Source: Moraxella catarrhalis (GTDB taxonomy: Bacteria; Pseudomonadota; Gammaproteobacteria; Pseudomonadales; Moraxellaceae). Taken from it: DNA of 64,000 nt. Location of the stretch: assembly GCF_001632285.1 (NCBI RefSeq), contig NZ_LWAH01000012.1:1-64000 (forward strand). The letters are read 5' to 3'. Shown one piece after another: positions 29,206 through 39,831 of the stretch. Position numbers and translations under genes: made by a program. How positions within the stretch are numbered: the stretch's first letter is position 1; each line of letters opens with the position of its first letter. The notes under the pieces were generated by a model. The model searched no databases. It worked only from the letters and a program-made list of their open reading frames with translations, and was not told the origin of the DNA.

Positions 29206-31230
29206 TTATTGGTTTGTCATGGTTTTGTTGAACTTTGATGAATATTTACCAGACTTGGTTTGGTAAATGCGATATCGTTTATCCAAAATAGCGATGAATG
29301 CACCGACAGCCATAATAATTGCACCCAACCAAATCCAGCGTACCATAGGTTTGACATAGACACGCACCGCCCAAGTATTCATATCTACTTGACCATTTTG
29401 AGTGCTGATTGGCTCACCTAATGCCACATACATTTCATTTAATAAACTTGGTCGAATACCAACTTCGGTCATTGGCATCATACTGACAACATAATCACGC
29501 TTTTGGGGATATAATACAGCAATTTGCCGACCATGCTGTCTAACAATGATGGTAGCTTGAGTGGCATCATAATTGACCCCTTGAATCATCTCAAATTCTT
29601 GTAAATAAAAATCATAGCCTTGAACATGTACGCTATCGCCCACTGTCATGGCAACATCTTTTTCAATACTCATACTGCTGGTCGCTGCCACACCCATCAT
29701 ACAGACAATCACGCCAATATGTGCAATCTGCATACCCCAGTAGCTTGGGCTAAGCTTGGCTAAGCCTGAAAAAATACCGCCTTTATGATGCTTTAGTTTA
29801 TCTTTAATGTCTAAGATAATAAAGATAAGCACCCACAACGATAAAATCCCAGAGACATAAATACCATAATCAAACAATGGCTCTTCTGCCAATTGAGACA
29901 CCATATAAGCCAGCGCAGATCCAAGTACAAATGCACCGATGGCACAAGCCATTAAGGTTGCTAAAAATGGGCGGCTATCGTGTTTATAACGCATGACAAC
30001 GCCAACGCCCATAAATCCAAGCAAAAGCCAAGTGAGCGGCACAAACAATGCATTAAAATACGGAGGACCGACAGATACTTGACCTAATTTGAAAAAATCG
30101 GCAATGATGGGGTATAAAGTACCCAATAAGACGACCAATGTTGCAACCAACAAAACTAAGTTATTAACCACCAACATGGTTTCTCTTGATTTGAGACGGT
30201 AACTGCTTTCAACAGTCAATCTCCAACCACGCAATGCAAACATTAATAAGCCAAACCCAATAACGATTGTTAAAATCGCCAGTACAGCCAAACCACGGGT
30301 TGGGTCAGCTGCAAACGAATGCACTGAGGTAATGACCCCTGAGCGAACTAGAAATGTTCCAAGTAAAGATAATGCAAAGGCAAAAATCGCAAGCATCATC
30401 GTCCAAGCTTTAAATACACCTCGTTTCTCGGTAACAGCCAAAGAGTGCATGAGTGCCGTAGCGGCAAGCCATGGCATGAGTGATGCATTTTCGACAGGGT
30501 CCCAAAACCACCAGCCACCCCAGCCCAATTCATAGTACGCCCACCACGAACCCAAAGCAATGCCTAAGGTTAAAAATGTCCACGCAACCAATGTCCAGGG
30601 GCGGCTCCAGCGTGTCCAAACTGCATCTAAGCGACCCGCCCATAATGCTGCCATACAAAACGCAAATGGTACTGCAAGCCCCACATAACCCATATAAAGC
30701 ATGGGTGGATGAAAAATCAGACCAGGATCTTGTAATAATGGATTTAAATCAGCACCATCAACAGGCAAACTTGGTAAAACACGGTCAAACGGTGATGAGG
30801 TAAAAATCATCATTGCAAGCATCATAACCTGCACACCGCCTAATATAGATAAAACCCGAGCACGCATCTGTAATGGTAAGCCACGGCTAAATACAGCAAC
30901 CAACATACACCAAGTTGCCAAAATTGTCATCCAAAGTAGCAACGAGCCTTCATGCCCGCCCCAAGTTGCAGAAAGCTTATAATACCAAGGCATCAAGCTA
31001 TTTGAATGCTTAGCGACATAAACTAAGCTAAAATCATTATATAAAAAACCTGCAATCAATGCCAAAAATGATACAGCCATCGCTAAAAACTGTGCCATCG
31101 CTAGACTTGGTGCCAGTCTTTGCCACTGTACTTGATGTTTGATAACACCGATGGCGGGTAAAATGGCTTGTAGCATTGCAAGTACCAACGCAAGCAATAG
31201 CGAAAAGTATCCAAGTTCTGTTATTAGCAT
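29206..31230 (-). CDS. ccmF: Haem lyase CcmF
   Basis: The 674-residue polytopic protein carries the tryptophan-rich WWD motif (ELGWGGWWFWDPVENAS) that binds haem on the periplasmic side, preceded by GHEGS. With CcmH and CcmI it attaches haem to apocytochromes c. The family start MLITELGYFSLLLA at ATG 31230 is chosen over the in-frame ATG eight codons upstream. It is the first gene of ccmF-G-H-I; ccmABCDE must be elsewhere. Confidence 0.94.
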   Translation of the reverse strand: MLITELGYFSLLLALVLAMLQAILPAIGVIKHQVQWQRLAPSLAMAQFLAMAVSFLALIAGFLYNDFSLVYVAKHSNSLMPWYYKLSATWGGHEGSLLLWMTILATWCMLVAVFSRGLPLQMRARVLSILGGVQVMMLAMMIFTSSPFDRVLPSLPVDGADLNPLLQDPGLIFHPPMLYMGYVGLAVPFAFCMAALWAGRLDAVWTRWSRPWTLVAWTFLTLGIALGSWWAYYELGWGGWWFWDPVENASLMPWLAATALMHSLAVTEKRGVFKAWTMMLAIFAFALSLLGTFLVRSGVITSVHSFAADPTRGLAVLAILTIVIGFGLLMFALRGWRLTVESSYRLKSRETMLVVNNLVLLVATLVVLLGTLYPIIADFFKLGQVSVGPPYFNALFVPLTWLLLGFMGVGVVMRYKHDSRPFLATLMACAIGAFVLGSALAYMVSQLAEEPLFDYGIYVSGILSLWVLIFIILDIKDKLKHHKGGIFSGLAKLSPSYWGMQIAHIGVIVCMMGVAATSSMSIEKDVAMTVGDSVHVQGYDFYLQEFEMIQGVNYDATQATIIVRQHGRQIAVLYPQKRDYVVSMMPMTEVGIRPSLLNEMYVALGEPISTQNGQVDMNTWAVRVYVKPMVRWIWLGAIIMAVGAFIAILDKRYRIYQTKSGKYSSKFNKTMTNQ

Positions 31231-31290
31231 AGTAAAACACTCATTTGCTGGCAAAATTTTGCGGGGCTTTTTGATGTTAAATTGTTATCT

Positions 31291-31333
31291 GTTAACTTAT
31301 TATCGGTTAGCTTGGTTAGCTTATTATCGGTTA
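31291..31333 (+). repeat. Imperfect 19-bp direct repeat upstream of ccmF
   Basis: gttaacttattatcggtta (31291-31309) and gttagcttattatcggtta (31315-31333) differ at one base and repeat with a 24-bp period. They lie between the DUF445 gene and ccmF, in the ccmF promoter region. Confidence 0.7.
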
Positions 31334-31406
31334 AACGAACCAACCCACTCCAAGATAACTCATATGGCGATATTCTTGTAATATGTACCAAATCAACGAT
31401 ATTTGA

Positions 31407-32729
31407 CTAAAAAAAGACAATCACCAAATGTAACCAACCTGCCAAAAATCCCGTGATACCACCTAAGATAATTAAGGTGATCTCATCTTCTTGAAAAGCT
31501 GGTCTTAATAAATTTTGAAACTCTTTAGGAGTTAGGGCACGAATACGACTTTCAAATAATCCAAAAATTTTATTGGCTCGAGAAACATTGAGTTTGGGAT
31601 CACGAATAGGCACCATCGTTGCATCGATGGATTTATCAATAATTGTATCTTTAAAGGTGTCAAGACTACGCTTATCCATACCCACTTTTAGGCTTGTTGC
31701 CACAATTGGATCTTCAAGCATCTCATAAAGATGAGATTTCACCAACTCTCGGGTTTTATCCGCTCGCCTGCCATACATCATTTCATTCATGATATTTTCA
31801 AGTGTTACAAGTTCATTGACGACAATTTCGGCAAAAACAGTTGAAACCTCATCCTGACGCTTCATAAAACCACCTTGCCAAGAATATTTATGCCAATGCG
31901 GGTGCATCCATACGATTCGTTTTTGATGATCAACCATCTCATAACGAAATAGGCGAACAAATGGGACAGTTTTAGGCTCAACTGGGTTAAATACCATCCA
32001 AATGGCAATCCAATTGGTCAACGCTCCCCAAATCATCGCAAAAAAAGGCACTGTCCAATGCTGCGGTACAAAGTAAAAAATGGCCATTTGGAGCACACCA
32101 AAGCCAAAGCCAATCAAAGCACTAATTTTCCAAATAAAATTAATTTCTTTTTTGCCGACCCGTAAAAACATATCCACCATAAGCTTACGGTCATTTTCCA
32201 TTTTGGTGACAATCATCTCACGCATATCTACGAGCGACTCAACATTATAAGTCAAATCCATGACCAAAGATTTCATAATTGCCGCCAAATGTGAGTGAGC
32301 GTGGGCATAAATACGGCGGCGTATGGCATATGGCGTATGCGTCCATAGAGTATAAGACCGCTCAAGCATAATTTCATCAATTAAGCTTTCTAGATTTTTA
32401 TCAACGGTGGCAGTGATAAACTCCGCCATCTCTTCAGGTTCCATCGCCTGAAAAAACTCATCTAAAGACCCAAGTTTTGAGAGTGTTTGGTCAACAATAA
32501 TACCAGAGATTTTGCCAGCCTTGGCAGGCACAATACCTTGCCACCCCACACCTTTTAAACTAAACGGCAGCCCAAAAATGCGTATGCCCCAAAATTTAAT
32601 CGGATAAAACAACATCTCAAGTGCCATCCACACATGCGCCCAAGTCACAAATGCTGTGACAGGTGGGATGGTCAGCATGGCGATAAATTCAGGATGCTCA
32701 CTTAAAGCTTGCCAAAGGGATGAAAACAT
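31407..32729 (-). CDS. DUF445 family membrane protein
   Basis: The 440-residue protein matches the DUF445/YheB-like family by its WQGIVPAKAGKISG segment, a long central amphipathic region, and paired hydrophobic helices near residues 200-245 and at the C-terminus (IILGGITGFLAGWLHLVIVFF). Function is unknown. It precedes ccmF by about 175 bp in the same direction. Confidence 0.75.
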   Translation of the reverse strand: MFSSLWQALSEHPEFIAMLTIPPVTAFVTWAHVWMALEMLFYPIKFWGIRIFGLPFSLKGVGWQGIVPAKAGKISGIIVDQTLSKLGSLDEFFQAMEPEEMAEFITATVDKNLESLIDEIMLERSYTLWTHTPYAIRRRIYAHAHSHLAAIMKSLVMDLTYNVESLVDMREMIVTKMENDRKLMVDMFLRVGKKEINFIWKISALIGFGFGVLQMAIFYFVPQHWTVPFFAMIWGALTNWIAIWMVFNPVEPKTVPFVRLFRYEMVDHQKRIVWMHPHWHKYSWQGGFMKRQDEVSTVFAEIVVNELVTLENIMNEMMYGRRADKTRELVKSHLYEMLEDPIVATSLKVGMDKRSLDTFKDTIIDKSIDATMVPIRDPKLNVSRANKIFGLFESRIRALTPKEFQNLLRPAFQEDEITLIILGGITGFLAGWLHLVIVFF

Positions 32730-32993
32730 AGTGTCAATCTTGGGATTAAGAAAGTTAAATGGAGTTTATTGATTAAAATCATGATATGATAACACATCGT
32801 ATTGTAGCATGTTTTCATGGTGTTTGCGGTGATTTTATCAAAGGTAGCATTATACAAAATTAAAGAATACAAAATCAAAGGCAATGTACTTTTTGCGACA
32901 AAAAATAGCCTTAGGCTAACGACCATCAATCATGCTAATCAATCCAAAACCAAATATTACTCTCGCCCAATAACTGTTTAAACGATCATTGTC

Positions 32994-33602
32994 ATGAAAA
33001 AACCCACTCAAAAATCCACCAAAGCTGTCAACCAAGTACGCATCATCGGCGGTCAGCATAAACGCAGATTATTAAGCTTTGTAGATGCACAAGGTCTACG
33101 CCCCACCCCAGATAGGCTCAAAGAGACACTCTTTAATTGGCTGACTGGATATTTAACCGATGCCAAAATTTTGGATACTTGTGCAGGTAGCGGTGCGCTT
33201 GGCTTTGAGGCTGTATCTCGTGGGGCAAAAACAGCAACATTGATTGAGCCAAATCTTGCTCAAGCCCAAATGCTTAAACAAAATGCCAAGCTTTTGAAAC
33301 TATCAGACAGGCTAACCATTGTGAGCACCGATGCCATCAGTGCTTTAAACACCATGCACGATAGACACGATGCCTTTGATATTATTTTTATCGATCCGCC
33401 TTATGCTCTCAATTTATGGCAGCCTATTTTAGAAAATCTGCTTGACAATGCCTTAATCCATGCTGACAGTAGAATCTACCTTGAGGCTGACAAACCCTTA
33501 CACAGCATACTAGATGATGACACATCTGCCAAGTTCACTCTCATCAAATTAACCAAAGTAGGTCAGGCCATGGCATATTTATTAACACCAACACCCAATT
33601 AA
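32994..33602 (+). CDS. rsmD: 16S rRNA (guanine-966-N2) methyltransferase
   Basis: The 202-residue protein has RIIGGQHKRR and LRPTPDRLKETLFNWL, both RsmD hallmarks, a SAM site DTCAGSGALG (61-70) and the catalytic DPPY (134-137). It methylates G966 of 16S rRNA. It stands alone, with a small AT-rich promoter region upstream. Confidence 0.93.
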   Translation: MKKPTQKSTKAVNQVRIIGGQHKRRLLSFVDAQGLRPTPDRLKETLFNWLTGYLTDAKILDTCAGSGALGFEAVSRGAKTATLIEPNLAQAQMLKQNAKLLKLSDRLTIVSTDAISALNTMHDRHDAFDIIFIDPPYALNLWQPILENLLDNALIHADSRIYLEADKPLHSILDDDTSAKFTLIKLTKVGQAMAYLLTPTPN

Positions 33603-33817
33603 ATCCGTCAAATCATGGCGTATTCATCCTAATATCATTGAACAAACACACTATTTTTAGCATCAAATCAAATACAATTTTTCTTAACTAAAAATAAACG
33701 CCCAAAGACCATAAAATGACTTGATTTTTTAGTCATAAAAGGGCATAGTTATCAATTCTTTTTTAGTTCAGTCATCTGGGTTTGATTGAGCGTTTTCACC
33801 AATAAAAGGTATCTAAA

Positions 33818-34951
33818 ATGGCAGAAAAAATGGTTGTTGGTTTGGTTGGGTGGCGTGGCATGGTTGGCTCAGTTTTGATGAGTCGCATGGTTGAAGAAGG
33901 CGATTTTCAGCACATTACGCCTGTATTTTTTTCAACCAGCAATGCTGGTGGTCAAGCACCAAGTTTTGATGGTGTGGACGGCGGTACGCTCAAAGATGCA
34001 ACTGATATCCTAGAGTTATCTCGATGCGATGCCATCATCACCTGCCAAGGCGGTGATTATACAAAGCAAGTACACAGTGCATTGCGAGATAGTGGGTGGC
34101 ATGGCTATTGGATTGATGCAGCCAGTAGCCTGCGTATGCAAGAAGATGCCATCATCATTCTAGACCCCATCAATCGTGATGTCATTGATAAGGCACTTGC
34201 TGATGGTAAAAAAGACTTTATTGGCGGCAACTGTACAGTCAGCCTAATGCTGATGGCAATTGGCGAGCTATTCCGTCGTGGTTGGGTTGAGTGGGTATCT
34301 GCCATGACCTATCAAGCCGCTTCAGGTGCTGGTGCGAATAACATGCGTGAACTCATCAAAGGCATGGGTGTTCTGCGTGATTCGGTGTCAGATCAGCTTG
34401 ATGACCCCGCCTCAGCCATCCTTGAGATTGATAGAACTATTGCTGATACACAGCGTAGCGACGATTTTCCCAAGCAGCATTTTGGTGCTGTACTGGCAGG
34501 CAGTTTAATTCCTTACATTGACAGTCAGCTAGATAATGGTCAATCTCGTGAAGAATGGAAAGCTCAAGCTGAAACCAATAAAATCTTAGGTAAATCAGCT
34601 GATGAAACCATCAATATCGATGGTATTTGTGTGCGTATCGGCGCCATGCGATGCCACAGCCAAGCACTTACCATCAAGCTAACCAAAGACATTCCCTTGG
34701 CAGAGATCACAACCGCACTGCGTGAAAGCAACAATCCATGGCTTGATGTTGTTGAAAATGATAAAGCCACCAGCATGGAGCGTCTGACCCCTGTGGCTGT
34801 TACAGGTACGTTAAATGTTGCTGTGGGTCGTCTGCGTAAACTGAATATGGGCGGTGAATACTTGACCGCATTTACAGTCGGTGATCAGCTGCTTTGGGGT
34901 GCTGCTGAGCCTTTGCGTCGTATGCTTGCCATCCTGCAAGGTCGTATCTGA
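33818..34951 (+). CDS. asd: Aspartate-semialdehyde dehydrogenase
   Basis: The 377-residue enzyme makes aspartate semialdehyde for lysine, threonine and methionine synthesis. Seen are [11 protein letters not shown] at the N-terminus, catalytic Cys139 in GGNCTVSLM, and [16 protein letters not shown]. Length and motifs fit the gammaproteobacterial type. A strong terminator follows. Confidence 0.95.
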   Translation: MAEKMVVGLVGWRGMVGSVLMSRMVEEGDFQHITPVFFSTSNAGGQAPSFDGVDGGTLKDATDILELSRCDAIITCQGGDYTKQVHSALRDSGWHGYWIDAASSLRMQEDAIIILDPINRDVIDKALADGKKDFIGGNCTVSLMLMAIGELFRRGWVEWVSAMTYQAASGAGANNMRELIKGMGVLRDSVSDQLDDPASAILEIDRTIADTQRSDDFPKQHFGAVLAGSLIPYIDSQLDNGQSREEWKAQAETNKILGKSADETINIDGICVRIGAMRCHSQALTIKLTKDIPLAEITTALRESNNPWLDVVENDKATSMERLTPVAVTGTLNVAVGRLRKLNMGGEYLTAFTVGDQLLWGAAEPLRRMLAILQGRI

Positions 34952-34972
34952 TTTTACAAAATCACCAAATTA

Positions 34973-35002
34973 AGGTGTGTCGTGACTGACGCACCTTTTT
35001 TT
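34973..35002 (+). terminator. Terminator after asd
   Basis: AGGTGTGTC (34973-34981) and GACGCACCT (34988-34996), one mismatch, followed by a T7 run. Confidence 0.85.
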
Positions 35003-35104
35003 GATGGCTTTATTAGGCAGTTTTATTTATAATATTGAGTAAATTTATTCTATGAAAGCACAATACATCTGAGTTGACATAGCCCTAAATACAGCTTAAT
35101 TATT

Positions 35105-36094
35105 ATGACACCTACCCAATCACCCATTTGCCTCATCTATGCTGGCGGCACTTTTGGCAGCCATGGCACACCACTATCTGCTTTGCCTGCTGAGATTTTT
35201 TTGCCAATACTCAGCAATCTATATGGCACAACTGATCATCATATAAAAATCTTGAACAATCAGATCATCAAAGACTCAAGCCTTATGACGCCATCTGATT
35301 TTGTGGGCTTTTATGAGCTGATTTTGACCGCTTATCATGATGGTTATCGAAAATTTGTACTCATCACAGGCACTGATACGCTCAGTTTTTTGGCGGCTTT
35401 TTTGGCACATGCATTTGATGAATTTACCGATTTAAGTCTCGTGATTACTGGCAGTATGCAGCCTTTATTATTGCCACAATGTGCTGATTTATCCATCAAT
35501 TATGATAGCGACGCTTGGAATAATTTATCGCAGTCTTTGGATTTGGCAGCGGCACAGTGTGGCACATTTGTCCATTTTCATCATCAATCATTCAATGCCA
35601 AACATACCCAAAAAATCAATAGCCAAGCACCCAATGCCTTTATGGGAGCAGATGCCATATTTAATAAATCATCACCACCATCGATCAATACCGCCATTTA
35701 CTTAAATCAATTACCCTCATTGATTAAGCGTGCTAAATCTGTCAAGATTCGGTCAGTGTATGCACTGCCTAACGATCCTAATGCACTGGCTGATGAATTG
35801 TTGGTAGCGGCTGATGCTTGTGCGGTGATTTTGATTGGCTATGGTGCAGGCAATCTACCTAAGTCACAAGCCATAATTGATGCTTTGGCAAAGTTAACAG
35901 ATCGTGGCGTTGCCATCATTTGTACCACCATGTGTGCCTATGGTGGTACAAATATGGACTATGCAGCAGGGGCTTGGCAATATGAACATGGTGTTTGGGC
36001 ATCTGGTTCATTAACCATTCCGTCTATTTATGGTCAAATACTTTGGCTATCCATCACCCAAAAGCTCACCGCTTGGCACTGGAAATTCTCATGA
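35105..36094 (+). CDS. ansA: Type I L-asparaginase
   Basis: The 329-residue protein has both catalytic motifs of the asparaginase/glutaminase fold: YAGGTFG (Thr16) and LITGTDTLSF (Thr90, Asp91). It lacks a signal peptide, so it is probably cytoplasmic AnsA-like. Its stop overlaps the truA start (ATGA), so the pair is co-translated. Confidence 0.85.
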   Translation: MTPTQSPICLIYAGGTFGSHGTPLSALPAEIFLPILSNLYGTTDHHIKILNNQIIKDSSLMTPSDFVGFYELILTAYHDGYRKFVLITGTDTLSFLAAFLAHAFDEFTDLSLVITGSMQPLLLPQCADLSINYDSDAWNNLSQSLDLAAAQCGTFVHFHHQSFNAKHTQKINSQAPNAFMGADAIFNKSSPPSINTAIYLNQLPSLIKRAKSVKIRSVYALPNDPNALADELLVAADACAVILIGYGAGNLPKSQAIIDALAKLTDRGVAIICTTMCAYGGTNMDYAAGAWQYEHGVWASGSLTIPSIYGQILWLSITQKLTAWHWKFS

Positions 36095-36897
36095 AAACAC
36101 ATACTTTGGCTGTCGGTATCGAATTCATCGGCACACGCTATCGTGGTTGGCAGCGGCAAGAAGAAGTCATCGGCGTACAAGCCGTCATCGAAAAAGCACT
36201 GTCCACCATTGCCAATGAGTCCATTGAGCTTATCGCTGCTGGGCGTACCGATGCAGGCGTACACGCAGGTAATATGATTGCACATTTTGTAACGCACGCT
36301 GAGCGCTCAGCCCACAGTTGGTTGCGTGGTACAAATAGCCTACTGCCTGATGACATTGCCTTAAGGTGGGTTCAGCCCATGCCTGATGATTTTCATGCTC
36401 GCTTTAGTGCCATCGCTCGTCGTTATCGCTATATCACACTCAATCAGCCCTATCGCCCTGCCATTTTACGCCATCAAGTCACGCATGAATACACTAAGCT
36501 TGATATAGATGCTATGATAATAGCCAGCCAATTTATCGTAGGTACACATGATTTTAGCAGTTTTCGGGCAGCTGCCTGCCAATCAAATCAGCCAGTACGT
36601 ACAGTCACACATGCCAACTTGTTTCAGCATGGCAGCTACTTGATACTAGATATCCAAGCCGACGGATTTTTACATCACATGGTTCGTAACATCATGGGAG
36701 CGTTATTTGCTGTTGGACGAGGAGAAATATCCCCAGAGACATTTTATGAGCTGATGCTTGCAAAAAATCGCACTTTGGCACCACCAACCGCATCTGCTGA
36801 TGGGCTATATTTTATCAATGCCTATTATCATAAACGCTTTGAATCACTACTACCGCAGATGCCACTAACGCCATTATGGCTAAACTTACCTGATTGA
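36091..36897 (+). CDS. truA: tRNA pseudouridine synthase A
   Basis: The 268-residue enzyme modifies U38-40 of tRNA. Catalytic Asp54 lies in AAGRTDAGVHA; RRYRYITLN and FLHHMVRNIMGAL are also diagnostic. ATG 36091 overlaps the asparaginase stop and gives the normal length; the frame is open further upstream but inside the asparaginase gene. Confidence 0.95.
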   Translation: MKTHTLAVGIEFIGTRYRGWQRQEEVIGVQAVIEKALSTIANESIELIAAGRTDAGVHAGNMIAHFVTHAERSAHSWLRGTNSLLPDDIALRWVQPMPDDFHARFSAIARRYRYITLNQPYRPAILRHQVTHEYTKLDIDAMIIASQFIVGTHDFSSFRAAACQSNQPVRTVTHANLFQHGSYLILDIQADGFLHHMVRNIMGALFAVGRGEISPETFYELMLAKNRTLAPPTASADGLYFINAYYHKRFESLLPQMPLTPLWLNLPD

Positions 36898-37017
36898 TAC
36901 TCAATCATGACATCAGGTACACGGTCATGATAAATCGTACAAAATCATCATTTGATGCTGTATTTTTCACCAAAAAAGAGTATAATAGACCAAATTCATT
37001 ATTGATTACTTAAGATT

Positions 37018-37239
37018 ATGGCAAAAAAAGACGATATTATCGAATTTGAAGGCGAGGTTATTGATACTTTGCCAAATACTTTATTCAAGGTTCGCCTAGA
37101 TAATGGACACGAAATCATCGCCCACATTTCAGGTAAAATGAGAAAGCACTATATCCGTATCCTAACAGGCGATAAAGTCAAAGTTGAAATGACACCTTAT
37201 GACTTAACCAAAGGTCGTATTACATACCGTGGCAAATAA
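37018..37239 (+). CDS. infA: Translation initiation factor IF-1
   Basis: The 73-residue protein is a standard IF-1 ([34 protein letters not shown]). It binds the ribosomal A site during initiation. A TATAAT box is present about 35 bp upstream, and a terminator follows. Confidence 0.97.
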   Translation: MAKKDDIIEFEGEVIDTLPNTLFKVRLDNGHEIIAHISGKMRKHYIRILTGDKVKVEMTPYDLTKGRITYRGK

Positions 37240-37255
37240 TCTGACAGATACGACA

Positions 37256-37282
37256 AACCCAATCAATTGGTTGGGTTTTTTT
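37256..37282 (+). terminator. Terminator after infA
   Basis: AACCCAA (37256-37262) and TTGGGTT (37271-37277) followed by T5. Confidence 0.8.
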
Positions 37283-37369
37283 GGTATTTGAAATATGTGT
37301 ATTTTGTGTTAGTTATTTTTGATGGCTGATCAATTTGAGAAGATGTGATTAATTAAATAAGTACTTTAT

Positions 37370-38041
37370 ATGATGGATACACCATTAACCATTCTCATCC
37401 ATGGCTTACACTTAAGCCCTTGGTATATGAAACCTTTGGAGAAAAAATTAATCAATTTGGGATTATCGACCCATCGCTACGGTTATCGCAGTTTGATGCA
37501 GCCCATCGCCGTACACAGTGAAAACCTACATCAATATCTTACCCAAACCCATGATGTCAATCGCCCAATCAATTTAGTTGGGCATAGCTTGGGTGGTTTG
37601 GTCATTCGGCATTTTTTGGCAAATTATCCTGTCTGGCGGATACATCGCTGTGTTACCTTGGGAACGCCACACTGCGGCAGTCAAGTTGCACACTATGCCA
37701 ACACATACCTAAAACCATTCGTCAATCAATCTTATTTGGGCGCACTTGATGGTACTTGTCCACAACTGCCCAATGGTATTGAGCTTGGCATCATTGCAGG
37801 CAATCGACCTTTTGGGCTTGGTTTGCCTTTATTAATGCTACACAAGCGATTACATCGCCTAAATAAGCTTGATGCTCAACATGATGGTACTGTCTTTGTT
37901 TCTGAAACAATACTTCAAAATGCCAAGGATTATTTATTACTGCCAGTCAGTCATACAGGGCTACTCACAGATTTGACTGTTGCCCATCAAACCGCATATT
38001 TTTTAAACCATGGTAAATTTCAACACCAGCCCAATCATTAA
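37370..38041 (+). CDS. Alpha/beta hydrolase (PGAP1/lipase-like)
   Basis: The 223-residue protein has the oxyanion segment LIHGLHLSPWYM and nucleophile Ser73 in GHSLGG, then TLGTPHCGS, as in small esterase/lipase-like proteins (DUF/PGAP1 group). A later Asp (HDGTVFVSE) and His (PVSHTGLL) complete the triad. No signal peptide is seen. Two ATGs open the frame (37370, 37373). It is unrelated in sequence to the lipoprotein hydrolase at 23606 beyond the fold. Substrate unknown. Confidence 0.8.
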   Translation: MMDTPLTILIHGLHLSPWYMKPLEKKLINLGLSTHRYGYRSLMQPIAVHSENLHQYLTQTHDVNRPINLVGHSLGGLVIRHFLANYPVWRIHRCVTLGTPHCGSQVAHYANTYLKPFVNQSYLGALDGTCPQLPNGIELGIIAGNRPFGLGLPLLMLHKRLHRLNKLDAQHDGTVFVSETILQNAKDYLLLPVSHTGLLTDLTVAHQTAYFLNHGKFQHQPNH

Positions 38042-38103
38042 TCGATACCAAAACACTACCTAAGCCATAGCTAACATTTAACCACCAAATTGATTATCGC
38101 AAT

Positions 38104-38134
38104 AAAAAGCCCATCATTAAGATGAGCTTTTTTG
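38104..38134. terminator. Convergent terminator between hydrolase and porin
   Basis: AAAAGCCCATC and GATGAGCTTTT pair around ATTAA with one bulge; T/A runs on both sides suit either direction. Confidence 0.65.
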
Positions 38135-38147
38135 CTTCGGGTAAAGA

Positions 38148-39224
38148 TTAGAATTTATATTCTAAACCTGCGCCGATACCAAAGCCACTGTTCTTATAAC
38201 CATCAAACTTTGTATCTTTGTGTGCATTTTTATGTGTTTCATTACTGCCCTCATACTTGACATTTTTACGCTCGCTGTTGACATAGCCAGTGTAGACATG
38301 ACCTGTGGTGGCTTTATTAAAGGCATATTTACCACCAATACCAACACCCACTGACTCATCGCCATCATTACCAGCAACATTTTTAATCAAAGTTGCCTGA
38401 CCATAGGCTGTCCATGGCGTGGCAGTTTTCATCTCGCCACTCACGATAAGGGTGTTTTCTTTTTTATCGCCTACCTTGCCCTCAGACAAAGGACTGGCTT
38501 TTTGATTTTTGGCAGCGACACCAAATTCTGAGATTTGATATAAAGCACCTACAGTCAATGCTGGAGAAACCGCATAGTTGCCAGATAGGCGAATGTGACT
38601 GTCATCACCGTAGTGAATATAAGTCGCACCTGCATTGATAGGGCCTGTGCTATAAGTTGCACCCACACCAAACTGGTCATCTTTGGCAAGACCGCCCTTG
38701 TCAGTATCTGAGTCAAATGCATACATAGCTAAGAACTGAGTACCATTATACTCAGGTGATACATAAGCAAAGGCATTGTTGGCACGAGGGGCATTAAAAG
38801 TAGGACCGATGTCAGCGACATTATTACCTTCCAACATGCTGGCAAAATCAACACTGTCATCAATAGTTGTTAAGCGACCAGCCAACAATGTGCCGTATTG
38901 TTTATGAGCAAGACCTAGGTAAGTATCACGAGATTTAAAGTTATCGCCACGATCAGCATCAATGTCAATCTTATATTCAAGTTGATACACAACATCAGTA
39001 TTAGCATTTAAAGCTTCAGAACCTTTAAAACCAATGCGTGAGGTATTTGAGTTAAGCCCGCTTTCATTGGTATCTTCAGATAATTGTACAAGACCTGAAT
39101 TATAAGTTGTATCAGTATTGTTGGCATCAATAGTCAAAAATGCTTTACCGTAAACAGTCGGTGTTGCTTGTGCAGCAGATACAGATAAAGCAGCGACAGC
39201 GGTTGCTAGAGCAAGTTTTTTCAT
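38148..39224 (-). CDS. General porin of the M35 type
   Basis: The 358-residue protein has a signal peptide (MKKLALATAVAALSVSAAQA, cleavage after residue 20), alternating beta strands throughout, SRIGFKGSEALN and GRLTT motifs of classical gram-negative porins, and a C-terminal GAGLEYKF ending in Phe for the BAM machinery. It resembles the M35 outer-membrane porin of M. catarrhalis in start and length, a channel for small nutrients. ATG 39224 follows GGAG with 6-nt spacing. The upstream region is long and AT-rich. Confidence 0.85.
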   Translation of the reverse strand: MKKLALATAVAALSVSAAQATPTVYGKAFLTIDANNTDTTYNSGLVQLSEDTNESGLNSNTSRIGFKGSEALNANTDVVYQLEYKIDIDADRGDNFKSRDTYLGLAHKQYGTLLAGRLTTIDDSVDFASMLEGNNVADIGPTFNAPRANNAFAYVSPEYNGTQFLAMYAFDSDTDKGGLAKDDQFGVGATYSTGPINAGATYIHYGDDSHIRLSGNYAVSPALTVGALYQISEFGVAAKNQKASPLSEGKVGDKKENTLIVSGEMKTATPWTAYGQATLIKNVAGNDGDESVGVGIGGKYAFNKATTGHVYTGYVNSERKNVKYEGSNETHKNAHKDTKFDGYKNSGFGIGAGLEYKF

Positions 39225-39831
39225 GGTTTTCTCCACTGGAAAGGTGTATTCCCTAGTACAATCGTACTTGTCAATAAGATACACTGGCAAAATGCCGATG
39301 TATCGCTAACGATGATGATAATTCATCATGACACAGAGTAACATAAAATTACATGTTGTATCAATATGGAATACTAAAATTTATACTATGGCTATAGGAT
39401 ACCAACTTTAAAATATTTTGCAATACCTTAATAATTAAAATTTCTATAATATGAATAAGTATTTATGTAATAAATTGATATATATAATATTTTTTGTATA
39501 TTAAATTTGTATTATTTTGAATTATTACGATTTAATGATGATAAAATCAGCTCACTAAATTCAATAAAATTAAAAAATTTGTTACAATTTAATTGCTATT
39601 ACCCACCTAAAAATCTTGACAAATAAAATATTTATAAACTTAATTTTAGATAGTGAGTGTAATATGAACATAAAAATATTGCATAACTGTAACGATTATA
39701 AATATATTGTTCAATGAATTGCCCAAAACTTTTACATTGATAAGTTTGAATATAAAACTTAGGTATTTGTCTATCATTTGGGTAATTAAGCTATGGTATA
39801 ATAAATTTATTTATGACATTTTGGATGATAT
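39225..39831. other. Long AT-rich intergenic region between porin and miaE
   Basis: About 600 bp without a gene. Near the porin it holds a perfect inverted repeat ATGATGA-TAAT-TCATCAT (39312-39329), about 90 bp upstream of the porin start, with some similarity to a Fur box. The rest, especially 39400-39700, is extremely AT-rich and probably a promoter or nucleoid-protein binding region. No RNA gene is evident. Confidence 0.5.
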
